Assembly: GCA_900317625.1 (NCBI GenBank)
Contig: ONHK01000004.1
Location: 79,615 to 143,614, forward strand
DNA length: 64,000 nt
Origin: an uncultured Treponema sp.
GTDB taxonomy: Bacteria; Spirochaetota; Spirochaetia; Treponematales; Treponemataceae
Reading direction: 5' to 3'
Below, one piece after another: positions 17,834-27,492 of this stretch. A model generated the notes under the pieces. It worked only from the letters and a program-made list of their open reading frames with translations, had not been told where the DNA came from and searched no databases. Both the position numbers and the translations under genes were made by a program. Position 1 is the stretch's first letter, and every line of letters starts with the position of its first letter.

Positions 17834-18901
17834 ATGCAATCAAAATCAATTGGAGTTCTTGGTGGCGGTGCCTGGGGAACTGGTCTGGCTCAAGCTTTGG
17901 CGAACGGCGGACATAAGGTTCAGATGTGGGCGCTTGAACCGGAAGTAAAGGATTCTGTAAATAACGAACATGAAAACAAAAGATATTTGCCAGGATATAA
18001 ACTTTCTCCAAATCTTACAGTTTCAAACGATATTATTGAGGTTGCGACTGACAAGGAATTTTTGATTGTTGCTTCGCCTTCTTTGTATCTTGCGAGCACA
18101 ATCCGTAAGATTACCAGCGTTCCGAATGTTGCTGATGGAACAACTATTTTTGCGGCTCTTACGAAAGGTTTTGTTCCTGGGCGCGATGGTCCTAAGCTGG
18201 TTCTTGAAACGATTGAAAATACATTGCCTGGAATTTATAAGGGAAATACTGTTTATGTTGCAGGTCCTTCCCATGCGGAAGAAGTTGTAATGGGAAAAAT
18301 TACTGGTCTTGTTGCGGCTTCTGAAAATCCAAAGAATTCTATCCGTGTACGCGAGCTTTTGCGTGTTCCTGGGATTTTGTGCTATTCAAGTTTTGATGTT
18401 ATCGGTGTTCAGATTTGTTCTGCGGCAAAAAATGTTGTTGCGGTTGTTTACGGTGCTTTGGATGCTGTGGCACAACATTCTCAGATTTTTGGTGACAATA
18501 CAGAATCTTTGCTTTTGGCTGCTGGTTTGAATGAAATTCAGACTTTAGGAATGGCGATGGGCGCAACTCATTCGGAGACATTTACTTCTATTGCCGGTGT
18601 TGGAGACCTTGATGTAACATGCAAAAGTAAATATGGAAGAAACAGGCGTTTCGGACAGGATCTTATCAATACAGATATGCTTGATAAATTCAAGGATTTG
18701 GATGATTTGATTGCAAATATCTCAAAAGTTGGTTACTTGCCGGAAGGTGCTGTAGCCTGCAAATATATTCACGAGATTGCGCAGAAAAAAGGATTGAAGC
18801 TTACAATCTGTGATGGACTTTATAGAATTTTGAACAAAGAAATACGACCATTGGAATTTCTTGATGAACTTTTAAATTTTGGAAAAAGTATAAATGCTTG
18901 A
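17834..18901 (+). CDS. gpsA: Glycerol-3-phosphate dehydrogenase [NAD(P)+]
   Basis: 355 residues. The Rossmann motif GVLGGGAWGTGLAQAL opens the NAD-binding domain. KNVVAVVYGA and the TFTSIAGVGDLDVTCKSKYGRNRRFG stretch (catalytic Lys region and substrate loop) follow. It makes glycerol-3-phosphate for phospholipids. The start follows AAGAAGG. It overlaps ffh by 8 bp and so is probably translationally coupled. Confidence 0.96.
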   Translation: MQSKSIGVLGGGAWGTGLAQALANGGHKVQMWALEPEVKDSVNNEHENKRYLPGYKLSPNLTVSNDIIEVATDKEFLIVASPSLYLASTIRKITSVPNVADGTTIFAALTKGFVPGRDGPKLVLETIENTLPGIYKGNTVYVAGPSHAEEVVMGKITGLVAASENPKNSIRVRELLRVPGILCYSSFDVIGVQICSAAKNVVAVVYGALDAVAQHSQIFGDNTESLLLAAGLNEIQTLGMAMGATHSETFTSIAGVGDLDVTCKSKYGRNRRFGQDLINTDMLDKFKDLDDLIANISKVGYLPEGAVACKYIHEIAQKKGLKLTICDGLYRILNKEIRPLEFLDELLNFGKSINA

Positions 18902-20279
18902 GAAAATAACAGACACATTCAGTAGCATTGTCCGCACCATAAGCGGAAAATCTACTATTACAGAAAAAAATATTGAAGATTCTGTTGAACAGATAAAAAT
19001 GGCTTTGCTTGAAGCCGATGTTAATCTTAGAGTTGTTCGACGCTTTGTAAATTCGACAATTGAAGAGGCTAAAGGTGAGAAGGTTTTAAAGGCCGTTGAC
19101 CCGGGACAGCAGTTTGTAAAAATTATTTATGACAAAATTGTTGCCATGCTCGGCGATGAAACCAAAAAGGAACTTTCTCTCCGAGGACCGGATGTTACAA
19201 GTGTTGTTTTAATGCTTGGTCTTCAGGGTGCCGGTAAGACAACTGCCGCTCACAAATTGGCGTATAGGTTGAAGAAACAGGGGCGCCGACCTTTGCTTGC
19301 GGCTTGCGATTTGGTTCGTCCGGCTGCGGTTGAACAGCTTTCTGTCCTTGGTGAGAAAATTGGTGTTCCTGTGTTTAAGGAAAATGCAAAGGACGCTGTA
19401 AAAAATGCCGAGGAAGCACTTAAGTTTGCAAAAAAGAATCAGTATGACACATTGATTATTGATACTGCCGGTCGCCTTCAGATTGATGAGGATATGATGG
19501 AGGAACTTTCTAAAATAAAGAAGGCTGTTTCTCCTGATGAAATTCTTCTTGTTGCCGATGCGATGACTGGTCAGAATGCTGTTGATATTGCAAAGACATT
19601 TGATGAGCAGCTTGGGCTTACGGGAGTAATTCTTACAAAGTTCGATTCTGATGCCCGTGGTGGTGCGGCGCTTTCTTTAAAGACAATTACTGGAAAACCG
19701 ATTTTATTTATTGGTACTGGTGAAAAAACAGAGGATTTTGAACCTTTCCATCCGGAACGAATTGCAAGCCGAATTCTTGGAATGGGCGATGTTGTTTCGC
19801 TTGTGGAAAAAGCGCAGGAAACTGTTGACGCCCAGGAAGCTGAACGTCTGCAGAAGCGCATGATGAAAAATGAATTCACTCTTGATGATATGCTTTCGCA
19901 GTTTCAGCAGGTGAAAAAAATGGGTTCAATGCAATCTTTGCTGGATATGATTCCTGGAATGGCAAACCAAAATGTTGATTTGAGCGGAATGAAAAAGCAG
20001 GAAGCGATTATTCAGTCTATGACAAAAAAAGAACGCGCAAATCATCTGATTATCGGACCTAGCCGCAGAAAAAGAATTGCTGCTGGTTCAGGAACGACCG
20101 TTGCGGATGTGAATAAACTTTTAAAGCAGTTTGAAAAAACAAAGCTTACAATGAAAAAACTTACCCGCAATAAAGGAATGCAAAGCCGTATGATGAGCCA
20201 GTTAGGAATGGATCAAAATGCGCTTGCTGGAATGGATATGTCTAAACTTCAGGATTTGGCAAAACGCTTCGGAAGATAA
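18894..20279 (+). CDS. ffh: Signal recognition particle protein Ffh
   Basis: 461 residues. An N-domain is followed by the SRP GTPase: GLQGAGKTT (G1), CDLVRPAAVEQL, DTAGRL (G3), TKFDSDARGGA (G4) and GTGEK. The C-terminal M-domain is Met-rich and binds 4.5S RNA and signal sequences. Together with FtsY, not seen here, it targets membrane proteins to SecYEG. It is co-transcribed with gpsA. Confidence 0.97.
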   Translation: MLEKITDTFSSIVRTISGKSTITEKNIEDSVEQIKMALLEADVNLRVVRRFVNSTIEEAKGEKVLKAVDPGQQFVKIIYDKIVAMLGDETKKELSLRGPDVTSVVLMLGLQGAGKTTAAHKLAYRLKKQGRRPLLAACDLVRPAAVEQLSVLGEKIGVPVFKENAKDAVKNAEEALKFAKKNQYDTLIIDTAGRLQIDEDMMEELSKIKKAVSPDEILLVADAMTGQNAVDIAKTFDEQLGLTGVILTKFDSDARGGAALSLKTITGKPILFIGTGEKTEDFEPFHPERIASRILGMGDVVSLVEKAQETVDAQEAERLQKRMMKNEFTLDDMLSQFQQVKKMGSMQSLLDMIPGMANQNVDLSGMKKQEAIIQSMTKKERANHLIIGPSRRKRIAAGSGTTVADVNKLLKQFEKTKLTMKKLTRNKGMQSRMMSQLGMDQNALAGMDMSKLQDLAKRFGR

Positions 20280-20303
20280 TGCAAGAAGATAATGCGATTG
20301 CTT

Positions 20304-20349
20304 GAATACTTGAGTTTTTTTTACAGGTAATAAAAAAACTCAAGTGTTC
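20304..20349. terminator. Inverted repeat between convergent genes, probable bidirectional terminator
   Basis: Arms of 18 nt (20304-20321 and 20332-20349) pair with one G-T and enclose a 10-nt loop. The arms themselves contain T7 and A7 runs, so each strand has a GC-containing stem base and a T tract. It lies between ffh and the convergent CBM gene. Confidence 0.6.
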
Positions 20350-20355
20350 AGCAGA

Positions 20356-21084
20356 TTAATTTACTATTATTACAGAAGTTGTTCTGCCGTCTGCGGTGTA
20401 CGCGCGGTTCGGGTTTGTTTTGTCCACAATTGCGTTCATTCCTAAATAATAATTGTAGTAATATTTTCCAGTTGGAAGCGGCAAATTCAGTTCATAAAAG
20501 CCCGGTTTTGTCTCTTTTAGTTCATAAATCCAACTGTCCCAGTTTGTAAAAGTTCCGCTTAATCGTACTGTTTGGCCAGGTTCTCCGTTGTATATGAATT
20601 TTGTTCCGCTTTCCTTTGTTACATTTGTAATCTCAGGTTTTGTTTCTTTTATATCTATTTTTGAAATTGTAATCCCGCTTTCATTGTCGTAATAATTGTT
20701 GCTGTTGTTCGGGTCAAAAGTCCAAAGTCCGTCTATAACCAATCTGTATGAAATTTCTTTTAAAAATGCAGGGCGTTCAAGAATGTAAAACATCACAGAA
20801 TTTGTGACATTTCCTTCTGCGTCGCGGTTTTTATGAAGCATAAATGGATGAATCGTCTGGTAATTCTCAAAATCAAAAGCGATTCCTATGAATCTAGGGC
20901 CGCTTTTTTCTGTAAAGACAATATAATTTTCTGTTATAACCGGTTCTTGTGGCGTTTCAAGCTTTGCGACAATATTATTGTATTCGTATAAATCTTTTTC
21001 AGGCAAAACTGAAGCGTCTTCTGCATAGGCAAAAAATGAAATCAGCATAAAACCTGCTGTGATTAATGCAAAAAATCTTTTCAT
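20356..21084 (-). CDS. Secreted protein with AMPK/CBM48-like glycogen-binding domain
   Basis: 242 residues with signal peptide (about 1-21, ending FFAYA). The C-terminal 85 residues look like an early-set glycogen-binding domain: FIYNGEPGQTVRLSGTFTNW, then PGFYELNLPLPTGKYYYNYY, with the conserved Trp in TFTNW. The N-terminal part also looks beta-rich. No catalytic domain is present, so it may be a periplasmic glucan-binding protein or use the fold structurally. Other spirochaetes may carry similar proteins. Not linked to the starch locus by position. Confidence 0.7.
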   Translation of the reverse strand: MKRFFALITAGFMLISFFAYAEDASVLPEKDLYEYNNIVAKLETPQEPVITENYIVFTEKSGPRFIGIAFDFENYQTIHPFMLHKNRDAEGNVTNSVMFYILERPAFLKEISYRLVIDGLWTFDPNNSNNYYDNESGITISKIDIKETKPEITNVTKESGTKFIYNGEPGQTVRLSGTFTNWDSWIYELKETKPGFYELNLPLPTGKYYYNYYLGMNAIVDKTNPNRAYTADGRTTSVIIVN

Positions 21085-21254
21085 ACTAGAAATATCGGAG
21101 AAATGTTAGCTCTGTTTAAGCGAAAAATCTGATTTTATGATAAAATATTCTATAAAGTGGTGTGATTACATTTCCGTAAATAAAAATAAGTGGGTTTCCA
21201 TTTTTTAATTTTGCACTGTTCTAAAAAGTGCTAATGGAGTAAAATTATAAAGAT

Positions 21255-24200
21255 ATGCCTGGTTTAAGTCAGCTAAAAAAATTCAATGCAGATATTCTTT
21301 CTCTTGGTAATGAACCGGCATTGCGAGCTTCCCGTGGTGAAAAACCTGTTACAGTTCCTATTCCAAAAGGTTTGAAAGATGTTAATGATTCTGATGATTT
21401 TTTGATGGGAATGCCTGAACCAGTTGAAAATGTTGCTTCTGAAAATCAGCCAGAAAATGTGCCGGAAGATTTTTCGGATATTATGGGAACTGAAAATTCT
21501 TCTGCGGAACAAAAAAACGCTGATTCAGGCGCTGCACCGCAGATAAATCTTTCTGTTCCTGATATTTCTACAATCGCTTCTGGCGACAACAATGATTCTG
21601 TGCCGGATCTTTCTATGTTTGACGAGCCGGTTCAGCAATCTGCGCCTGAGGAACCAAAAGAGGCAGAACCTGAAAAAGAACCTGAAATTGCAGATCTTAG
21701 CCTAGAAGATCTTTTGGGCGGTGAAGGTTTTGATGGAACTCAGGGAAAAGATGATTCAGCTTTGACTGAAAATGAAAATCCTGATGATGACCTGGAGACT
21801 CTTCAGGAAGTTGAAAATATTTCTGAGGCAGAACCTATTTCAGAACCAAAATTGCAAGATGAGCCGAAAACAGATTCCGAAAACGAAAATTCTTCTGCCG
21901 AAAAAGAAAAATCTGTTGATGAGCTGATTGCCCAGGCGAGCGGAAAAGCTGAAGAAAACAACGAGCAGGAAAAATCTGAAGAACCTGAAGATTTGAATGT
22001 TGAGGAAAATTTTAAGAATTCGGATTTTCAGGATATTGCTGACCTTGATATTGATTCCCCGGATTTTTCGGCGGAACCTGAAAGTGCAGAAAATACAGAA
22101 ATCAATGAGAAAACGGAAGAACCAGAACCTCAGACTGAAACTGAAAATAAAAATGACGAATCTTTTGATGATTTTGACTTGCCGGATGTAGATTTTTCTG
22201 TGCCGGAAATGAACGAGGAATCTTCCGACAAAAAAAGCGAAAATCCGGAAAAAGAACAAGAGGAACAAAATTCGCAAAATCCGCCGGAAAGTGTTTCGGA
22301 TGCAGAAAAACTTGCTGATAATTTTGGCTCTGATTTTGATTTTTCATTCCCTGAAAACGATGAGGATTCAAATTTTTCTGCACCAGAATCAGATAATAAA
22401 GATTTTGATTTTGATGGAAACGCGATTGATATGGGAGAAGGACTTCCGGATTCAATTACGGAAAATGATTCTGCACCAAAAACAGATGGAAACGAAAATT
22501 CAGAGAAAAAAACTTCTTCCGCTGAGCCTGAGCAGAATAATGAAAAAAAGCCACAGGAAACGGAACAAGCGACTTCCAGTGATGAAGATTTTTCTGAAAG
22601 CGATGATTTTCCTTCAGATTTCAATTTTGATTTGAATGACACAGATTCTGACCCGGAAAATTCCGATGATGGTTTTCAAGAAAAAGCCCCGACTGAAACA
22701 TTTGACACTTCTGAGATGGAAGGCCTTGATTTTGGAATTCCAGATACAGACAGCGCCTTGGAAAAAGGAAATTTTGAGCTTGGCAATTCTGGTGATTTTT
22801 CTTCTGAGAGCAGTGATTTTGAAATTCCTGGTTTTTCGGATGTCCAGACTGTTGATGTAAATAAAAACGGCAAATTCAAGGTTTCCAGTGCGGAAAAAGC
22901 TCAGAAAGAGTCGGAAGGCGATCTTCCGCCGAACACTTTGTCTGACGAACAATACAAGAAATTTCTGAAGAATCTTTCATCTTATCCTCTGAATGTCCGT
23001 ATGGCGGTTGAGGAGCTTATTGTAAAAAATGAATTTACAGATGAAGCTGAATTTGAAATCATTCAGAAAGTCTTAAAGAAAGTTTCCGCGCGGCAGCTTG
23101 CTTCTGAGCTTGAAAAAATGCTCGACATCGCGATTCCTGTTCCTCGCGATTTTGAACGTCGGACTGCTGAAGAGTATGAGGCGTACAAATCGTCTTTTCA
23201 GTATCAGCTTAGCAATAAAATTATTCCTGGAGCAATTATTTCTCTTGCGGCTCTTATTGTGTGTTTTTTTATGTTCCAGTTTACAAAATATTTTATTTAT
23301 CGTCCGGCGCGCGCATCATCTTTGTATAGTCAGGGGTACAAATTGCTTGAATCTGAAAATTTTCCACAGTCAGAGACAAAATTTTCAGAAGCGACAAAAT
23401 ATCAGCTGATAAAAAAATGGTTTTTTAAGTACGCACATGGTTATAAAGACCACAAGCAGTTTATCCGTGCGGAGCAGATGTACAAAAATATTCTTTATTG
23501 CTTTAATTTTGATAAAACTGCCGGGCTTGAATATGCTGAAATGGAATCAAAGGATCTTGCGAATTATGAAAAGGCCGAAGAAATTCTTTTGCGCGATGTT
23601 CTTGATCATCATATAAACGATGCCGATGGAATTTTAATGCTTGGCGACAATTATCTTGATTGGGCAGATGAAAAAAATCCTGAAAAATATGACGAAGCTT
23701 TAAAACGTTATGCAGAGCTGGTTCAGCTTTATGGTCCAACAGATAAATATATGGCGCGTATGATGCGTTATTACATTCGTACTGACAATTTGAAGGAAGT
23801 TCTGAATTTAAAGGAAAGATTCTTTCCGCGGCCAAAATCTCTTGAACCTCAGGACTGGACGGAACTCAGCGGATATTGTCTGGATAAACTTTACGGTTCT
23901 CTTTCTCCATCTGATGAATATTTGCGTACAAAAATTGAAGATGTGAAAAAAATGCTTGTGCGTGCGGTTCAGGCTGATGGCTCGAATCCTGTCGCTTATT
24001 ATAATCTTGGACGTTATTACATAAATACAAATAATTCTGAAAATGCTGAAAAAACATTGCGGCAGTCAATCTCTTTTTTTGACAAGGCGAATGTTGTTAA
24101 AAAGAAGGATTATTACAAAAACATTGATTCTTACCGTCTTTTGGGCGAAATTTATACAGGCGAAAAAGAATATTTAAAGGCGATGGAATCTTTTACAGAT

Positions 24201-24911
24201 GGAATTACGCTTTTTACAAACGCAAATGTTTCCAGCGGACTTGAAGGCAACAGCAAAATCGGAAATCTTTATGCCGACATGGGCGATATTGAATATTTTA
24301 TTTCTGGAAATTACGATAACGCGCTGCAAAACTATCAGGATGCGGTGAATACAGATTATGACAATGGAAAAATCCGCTATAAAATCGGATATATCCAGTA
24401 TTCAAAGAAGAATTATTATGAAGCGGTCGGTTCTTTTATGAAAACTGCGGAAGATTTTGCAGATGATCAGAGTCTTTTGCTTGCGATGGGAAATACGCTT
24501 TCCTTGCGGAATGATAATTTTGCGGCGGAAGGATATTACGAGCGTCTTCTTGACCAGATTGACAGTTACCGGGAACAGCACGGTGTTCTTTTTCCACAGT
24601 CCAGAAAAGATGAAAATGAAATTGTTGAGACATATTTAAAGGCTTCCAATAATTTGGGAGTAACTTTGTACCGGCTTGCAAAACGAACAGGAAGCAGCGC
24701 GATGAACGCAAAATCAATGGTAAAACTTCAGGAATCAATGCGCGCCTGGGATGCTTTGACAAGAAACCAGAAAACTATGGTACGGCTTGGTGGCAGCAAT
24801 CTTGCTGAGCAGAATTTAAAATATGTTACAAATCCGATGCCGTATTACGAGCCTGCAATTTACACAGAATTGCCGCGGACATTGACTGTTGAAAAAGGAT
24901 TGAGCCAATGA
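21255..24911 (+). CDS. Large acidic/TPR single-span protein, candidate flagellar collar protein FlcA
   Basis: 1218 residues. Residues 1-550 are low-complexity and very acidic (Glu, Asp, Ser, Asn, Pro), after a short conserved-looking N-terminus with PVTVPIPKGL and DDFLMGMPE. A folded block follows (about 575-640), then one membrane helix (about 651-675), then some 530 residues of TPR-like helices (SEAEKTLRQSISFF, NYDNALQNYQDAV, KNYYEAVGSF). This layout resembles the spirochaete periplasmic flagellar collar protein FlcA (BB0326 of Borrelia), but I cannot align them here. The gene overlaps the dolichol-kinase-like gene by 4 bp. Confidence 0.7.
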   Translation: MPGLSQLKKFNADILSLGNEPALRASRGEKPVTVPIPKGLKDVNDSDDFLMGMPEPVENVASENQPENVPEDFSDIMGTENSSAEQKNADSGAAPQINLSVPDISTIASGDNNDSVPDLSMFDEPVQQSAPEEPKEAEPEKEPEIADLSLEDLLGGEGFDGTQGKDDSALTENENPDDDLETLQEVENISEAEPISEPKLQDEPKTDSENENSSAEKEKSVDELIAQASGKAEENNEQEKSEEPEDLNVEENFKNSDFQDIADLDIDSPDFSAEPESAENTEINEKTEEPEPQTETENKNDESFDDFDLPDVDFSVPEMNEESSDKKSENPEKEQEEQNSQNPPESVSDAEKLADNFGSDFDFSFPENDEDSNFSAPESDNKDFDFDGNAIDMGEGLPDSITENDSAPKTDGNENSEKKTSSAEPEQNNEKKPQETEQATSSDEDFSESDDFPSDFNFDLNDTDSDPENSDDGFQEKAPTETFDTSEMEGLDFGIPDTDSALEKGNFELGNSGDFSSESSDFEIPGFSDVQTVDVNKNGKFKVSSAEKAQKESEGDLPPNTLSDEQYKKFLKNLSSYPLNVRMAVEELIVKNEFTDEAEFEIIQKVLKKVSARQLASELEKMLDIAIPVPRDFERRTAEEYEAYKSSFQYQLSNKIIPGAIISLAALIVCFFMFQFTKYFIYRPARASSLYSQGYKLLESENFPQSETKFSEATKYQLIKKWFFKYAHGYKDHKQFIRAEQMYKNILYCFNFDKTAGLEYAEMESKDLANYEKAEEILLRDVLDHHINDADGILMLGDNYLDWADEKNPEKYDEALKRYAELVQLYGPTDKYMARMMRYYIRTDNLKEVLNLKERFFPRPKSLEPQDWTELSGYCLDKLYGSLSPSDEYLRTKIEDVKKMLVRAVQADGSNPVAYYNLGRYYINTNNSENAEKTLRQSISFFDKANVVKKKDYYKNIDSYRLLGEIYTGEKEYLKAMESFTDGITLFTNANVSSGLEGNSKIGNLYADMGDIEYFISGNYDNALQNYQDAVNTDYDNGKIRYKIGYIQYSKKNYYEAVGSFMKTAEDFADDQSLLLAMGNTLSLRNDNFAAEGYYERLLDQIDSYREQHGVLFPQSRKDENEIVETYLKASNNLGVTLYRLAKRTGSSAMNAKSMVKLQESMRAWDALTRNQKTMVRLGGSNLAEQNLKYVTNPMPYYEPAIYTELPRTLTVEKGLSQ

Positions 24912-25528
24912 ACGACAATGATTTTCAGAAAGGAATTTTAATAAAGCAATATAGAATCAGTATTTTCAAGGAAGTCTTTAGAAAATCGATTCATTTGTGC
25001 AGCGCATTTGTTCCGACTCTGCTGACTTTTGCATACAAACCGGTTCTTGTGCTTTTGTTTGCTGCATTGATTTTTTATTCGTTTACAGAATTTGTAAGAT
25101 TGAAGGGAATAAATGTTCCTGTTGTTTCAAGAATCACTTCAATTGCGGCAAGAAAACGCGATGAAAACAAATTTGTTCTTGGTCCTGTAACTTTGGTTGT
25201 TGGAATTATTGCCGCCGCGCTCTTGTGGAAGCCAGATGCTGCCAGAATTGGAATTTACGCGCTTGCATTTGGAGATGGACTTGCAAGTCTTGTTGGAAAA
25301 CTTATCGGGCGAATCCATATTCCATTCACAAAAGGAAAAACTGCCGCCGGAAGCCTTGCGTGTTTTTATGCGGTTTTTATTTCTTCGTTCTGCGTTGGAA
25401 AAAATGCTCTGGTTTCGTTGATTCTTGCGTTTGTCGCAATGATTGTAGAAATAATTCCTATGACAGATTTCGACAACATTGTGATTCCGATTGTAATTGG
25501 CGGACTTGCGCAATATCTTCTTTTTTAG
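24908..25528 (+). CDS. Dolichol/phytol kinase-like CTP-dependent membrane kinase
   Basis: 206 residues with about six helices. The family signature is ALAFGDGLASLVGKLIGRI, followed by TKGKTAAGSLACF and VEIIPMTDFDNIVIPI, as in the SEC59/VTE5/DGK1 group. These enzymes phosphorylate polyprenols, phytol or diacylglycerol with CTP. The substrate here is unknown. It overlaps the TPR gene (ATGA) and so is co-expressed with it; the functional link is unclear. Confidence 0.85.
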   Translation: MNDNDFQKGILIKQYRISIFKEVFRKSIHLCSAFVPTLLTFAYKPVLVLLFAALIFYSFTEFVRLKGINVPVVSRITSIAARKRDENKFVLGPVTLVVGIIAAALLWKPDAARIGIYALAFGDGLASLVGKLIGRIHIPFTKGKTAAGSLACFYAVFISSFCVGKNALVSLILAFVAMIVEIIPMTDFDNIVIPIVIGGLAQYLLF

Positions 25529-25532
25529 TTTG

Positions 25533-26348
25533 TTAATTCCAAAGATATTGGCTGTGCAGTGCCCTTAAGTAATTGTATGTTCCAACAAAAAGCGGAACAG
25601 TTCCCAAAATTGTTGTAAGAATGCTGTAGGATTGAATCATTATAAAATATCCGATAATCAGAAAAATAAAGCTTACAAAAAGTTTTGAGTTGCTGTGCGT
25701 AAGGATTTTTTTTATAAGCTGAGAAATTATTGCCACAATAAAAACAATCATCAGCATAAAATAAATCATTTTCCCGAATCCGATTCTTAAGGCTCCAATC
25801 GGAAGAACAAGATTTGTGTTTACCGGAACAAGTTTTGCAATAAAAAGTGAAAAAACAATAATTCCAATCAATGTCTGCTCAGTGTATTGCCGGCTTTCAG
25901 AATTGCTGTAAATCACGGAAAACAATAGACTTAGCGGAGCGACAGTTCTTCCCAAAATCAAGGTGTTTGTTACAAAAATTTCAAGTGCGTTTGCGTTTTC
26001 CCATAAATTTAAAAATGGAGTTATTAGCCGGTGATGTTCCATAAAAACCGCAAAAAGAAACATGACAAAATATATTATTTCAGTTGACTGGGTTTTTTCA
26101 AATTCAACATTGATGAATACAAGAAACGCAAAATCATATATTAATAGAAGAAAAATGCTTGCGACAATCGCGTAAATGTTACATTCAGTAAGAAAAAATC
26201 CTCTTGGATAAGATTCAGGAATGTTTGATGGCAAAGAAATTCCTGTTGTGTAAAGCTTTATTCCAAAAAAAATTCCATATCCTACAAGTGTAAGAAGAGA
26301 AATGAACATCAAGCAGCTAAAAATTATGTTTCTGGTTTTTATTTTCAT
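25533..26348 (-). CDS. Seven- or eight-helix membrane protein of unknown function
   Basis: 271 residues, almost wholly hydrophobic, with roughly seven to eight membrane helices. I recognise no motif. EHHRLITPFLNLWENANALEIF, a polar loop with several charged residues, is the most distinctive feature. It is convergent with the dolichol-kinase-like gene; the two stop codons are 4 bp apart. There is no strong Shine-Dalgarno. Confidence 0.7.
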   Translation of the reverse strand: MKIKTRNIIFSCLMFISLLTLVGYGIFFGIKLYTTGISLPSNIPESYPRGFFLTECNIYAIVASIFLLLIYDFAFLVFINVEFEKTQSTEIIYFVMFLFAVFMEHHRLITPFLNLWENANALEIFVTNTLILGRTVAPLSLLFSVIYSNSESRQYTEQTLIGIIVFSLFIAKLVPVNTNLVLPIGALRIGFGKMIYFMLMIVFIVAIISQLIKKILTHSNSKLFVSFIFLIIGYFIMIQSYSILTTILGTVPLFVGTYNYLRALHSQYLWN

Positions 26349-26466
26349 CTGAAAAAATATTAACCTTTAAGCAAATATTAGTAAAGAGTTGCTTTTAATT
26401 ACCGAAAATCAATATGTAGAGAATTTTAGAAATGTTGATTTTATAGCAGCTTTTCTTGGGGGAACT

Positions 26467-27303
26467 ATGAAAAAGTTAATAGTTTGTGGGATGCTTGGAA
26501 TTTTTACAGCGTTTGCTTCTTTTGCCGGCGATTCTGCGGTTCTTGTTGACAATGGTTTTTCTGCGGATGGAAATTATTATATTTTTGGTCAATACGGAAA
26601 AATTGACAAGAAATTTCAAGGCTGGGCTGAAATTTACACAGTTGATGTTTTAAAAAATGACTATGTTGACAATGAAGTTTACAAAGTAAAACCTTCTGCT
26701 GTGACATTTGATAAGACTGGAAAAGAAGTCTACGAATCGCTTGCGGGAAAAAATTATCTTTCAATAAAAAAATATAATTGCACACAAAATAGCCCGAATC
26801 AGATTTTGTATATCCGGGAGGAAGAAAAAAAATCTGGAACGGATAAAATTGAATTCAAGGATTTTATCAGTTCTGTAAGTGACGACCAGGCTTATTACCA
26901 CGTTAATCTTGTTCCTTCTGTTAGCGGCGAAGGACTCAACGTAAAATCGTCTTTTTATATAAATCTTGAAAAACAGGATTCAAAAGGAAATATTCTTGCG
27001 CGTCAGAGAATCGGAAATCCTGAAATTACAAGAAAAGGTGTAAAAAATTATAAAATTGAGCGGATTGTATGCGATAAAACCGGAAAAAATCTTGTCTTCA
27101 TTGTTGAAAAAACAATGGAAGATAAAACTGGAATAAATATTCGTTATATGATTGAAACTGCAAGACTTAATGATGATTTTTTTACAAATCTTGCAGAACC
27201 TGAAAAATCTGAAGAAAATCTTGATTCAGATGAAGGCGCGAATGATTCTGTTGAAGTTTCTGATTCTTCAGAAAGCGCCGATCTTTACATTGATGCAAAA
27301 TAA
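26467..27303 (+). CDS. Secreted protein of unknown function
   Basis: 278 residues from the ATG at 26467, which follows GGGGGAACT; a longer frame from 26389 is less likely. A cleavable signal peptide (cleavage about FASFAG) is followed by a beta-rich body (YYIFGQYGKIDKKFQGWAEIY) and an acidic Ser/Glu/Asp tail over the last 40 residues. I do not recognise a family. Probably periplasmic. Confidence 0.7.
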   Translation: MKKLIVCGMLGIFTAFASFAGDSAVLVDNGFSADGNYYIFGQYGKIDKKFQGWAEIYTVDVLKNDYVDNEVYKVKPSAVTFDKTGKEVYESLAGKNYLSIKKYNCTQNSPNQILYIREEEKKSGTDKIEFKDFISSVSDDQAYYHVNLVPSVSGEGLNVKSSFYINLEKQDSKGNILARQRIGNPEITRKGVKNYKIERIVCDKTGKNLVFIVEKTMEDKTGINIRYMIETARLNDDFFTNLAEPEKSEENLDSDEGANDSVEVSDSSESADLYIDAK

Positions 27304-27357
27304 TCTTTGAGGCGGCAAAACGCTGTCTAAATGATCTTTTTGTCATATTTTACCTCC

Positions 27358-27393
27358 ATCCACTGGTTTCGTTGATTCCGGTGGATTTTTTTT
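27358..27393 (+). terminator. Terminator after the secreted-protein gene
   Basis: ATCCACTGG / CCGGTGGAT stem with an 11-nt loop, followed by a run of T. Confidence 0.88.
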
Positions 27394-27395
27394 GC

Positions 27396-27443
27396 AAAAA
27401 ATTTGTGATTCATTTCCGTTTTTGATATTTTTTTGCGATAAAT
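27396..27443 (+). promoter_or_regulatory. Conserved upstream block, copy 1
   Basis: The 32 bases 27412-27443 (ATTTCCGTTTTTGAT...GCGATAAAT) match 42058-42089 with one difference, and similarity extends about 15 bases further upstream (AAAAAAT..TTGTGA). Both copies precede a lipoprotein gene by less than 60 bp. It probably contains a promoter or operator. A TTGATA lies 15 bp before TACTAT (27444-27449). Confidence 0.55.
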
Positions 27444-27492
27444 ACTATGAAAAAGAATCTGGATAAAATCGGATTTTTTTTCTGGAGGTTTT

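Noticed and set aside
21840..22952. Several long frames opposite or out of frame in the acidic region of the TPR gene
   Set aside because: They arise from the repeated GAA/GAT/TCT codons; their translations are low-complexity Phe/Ile/Arg runs without start signals.
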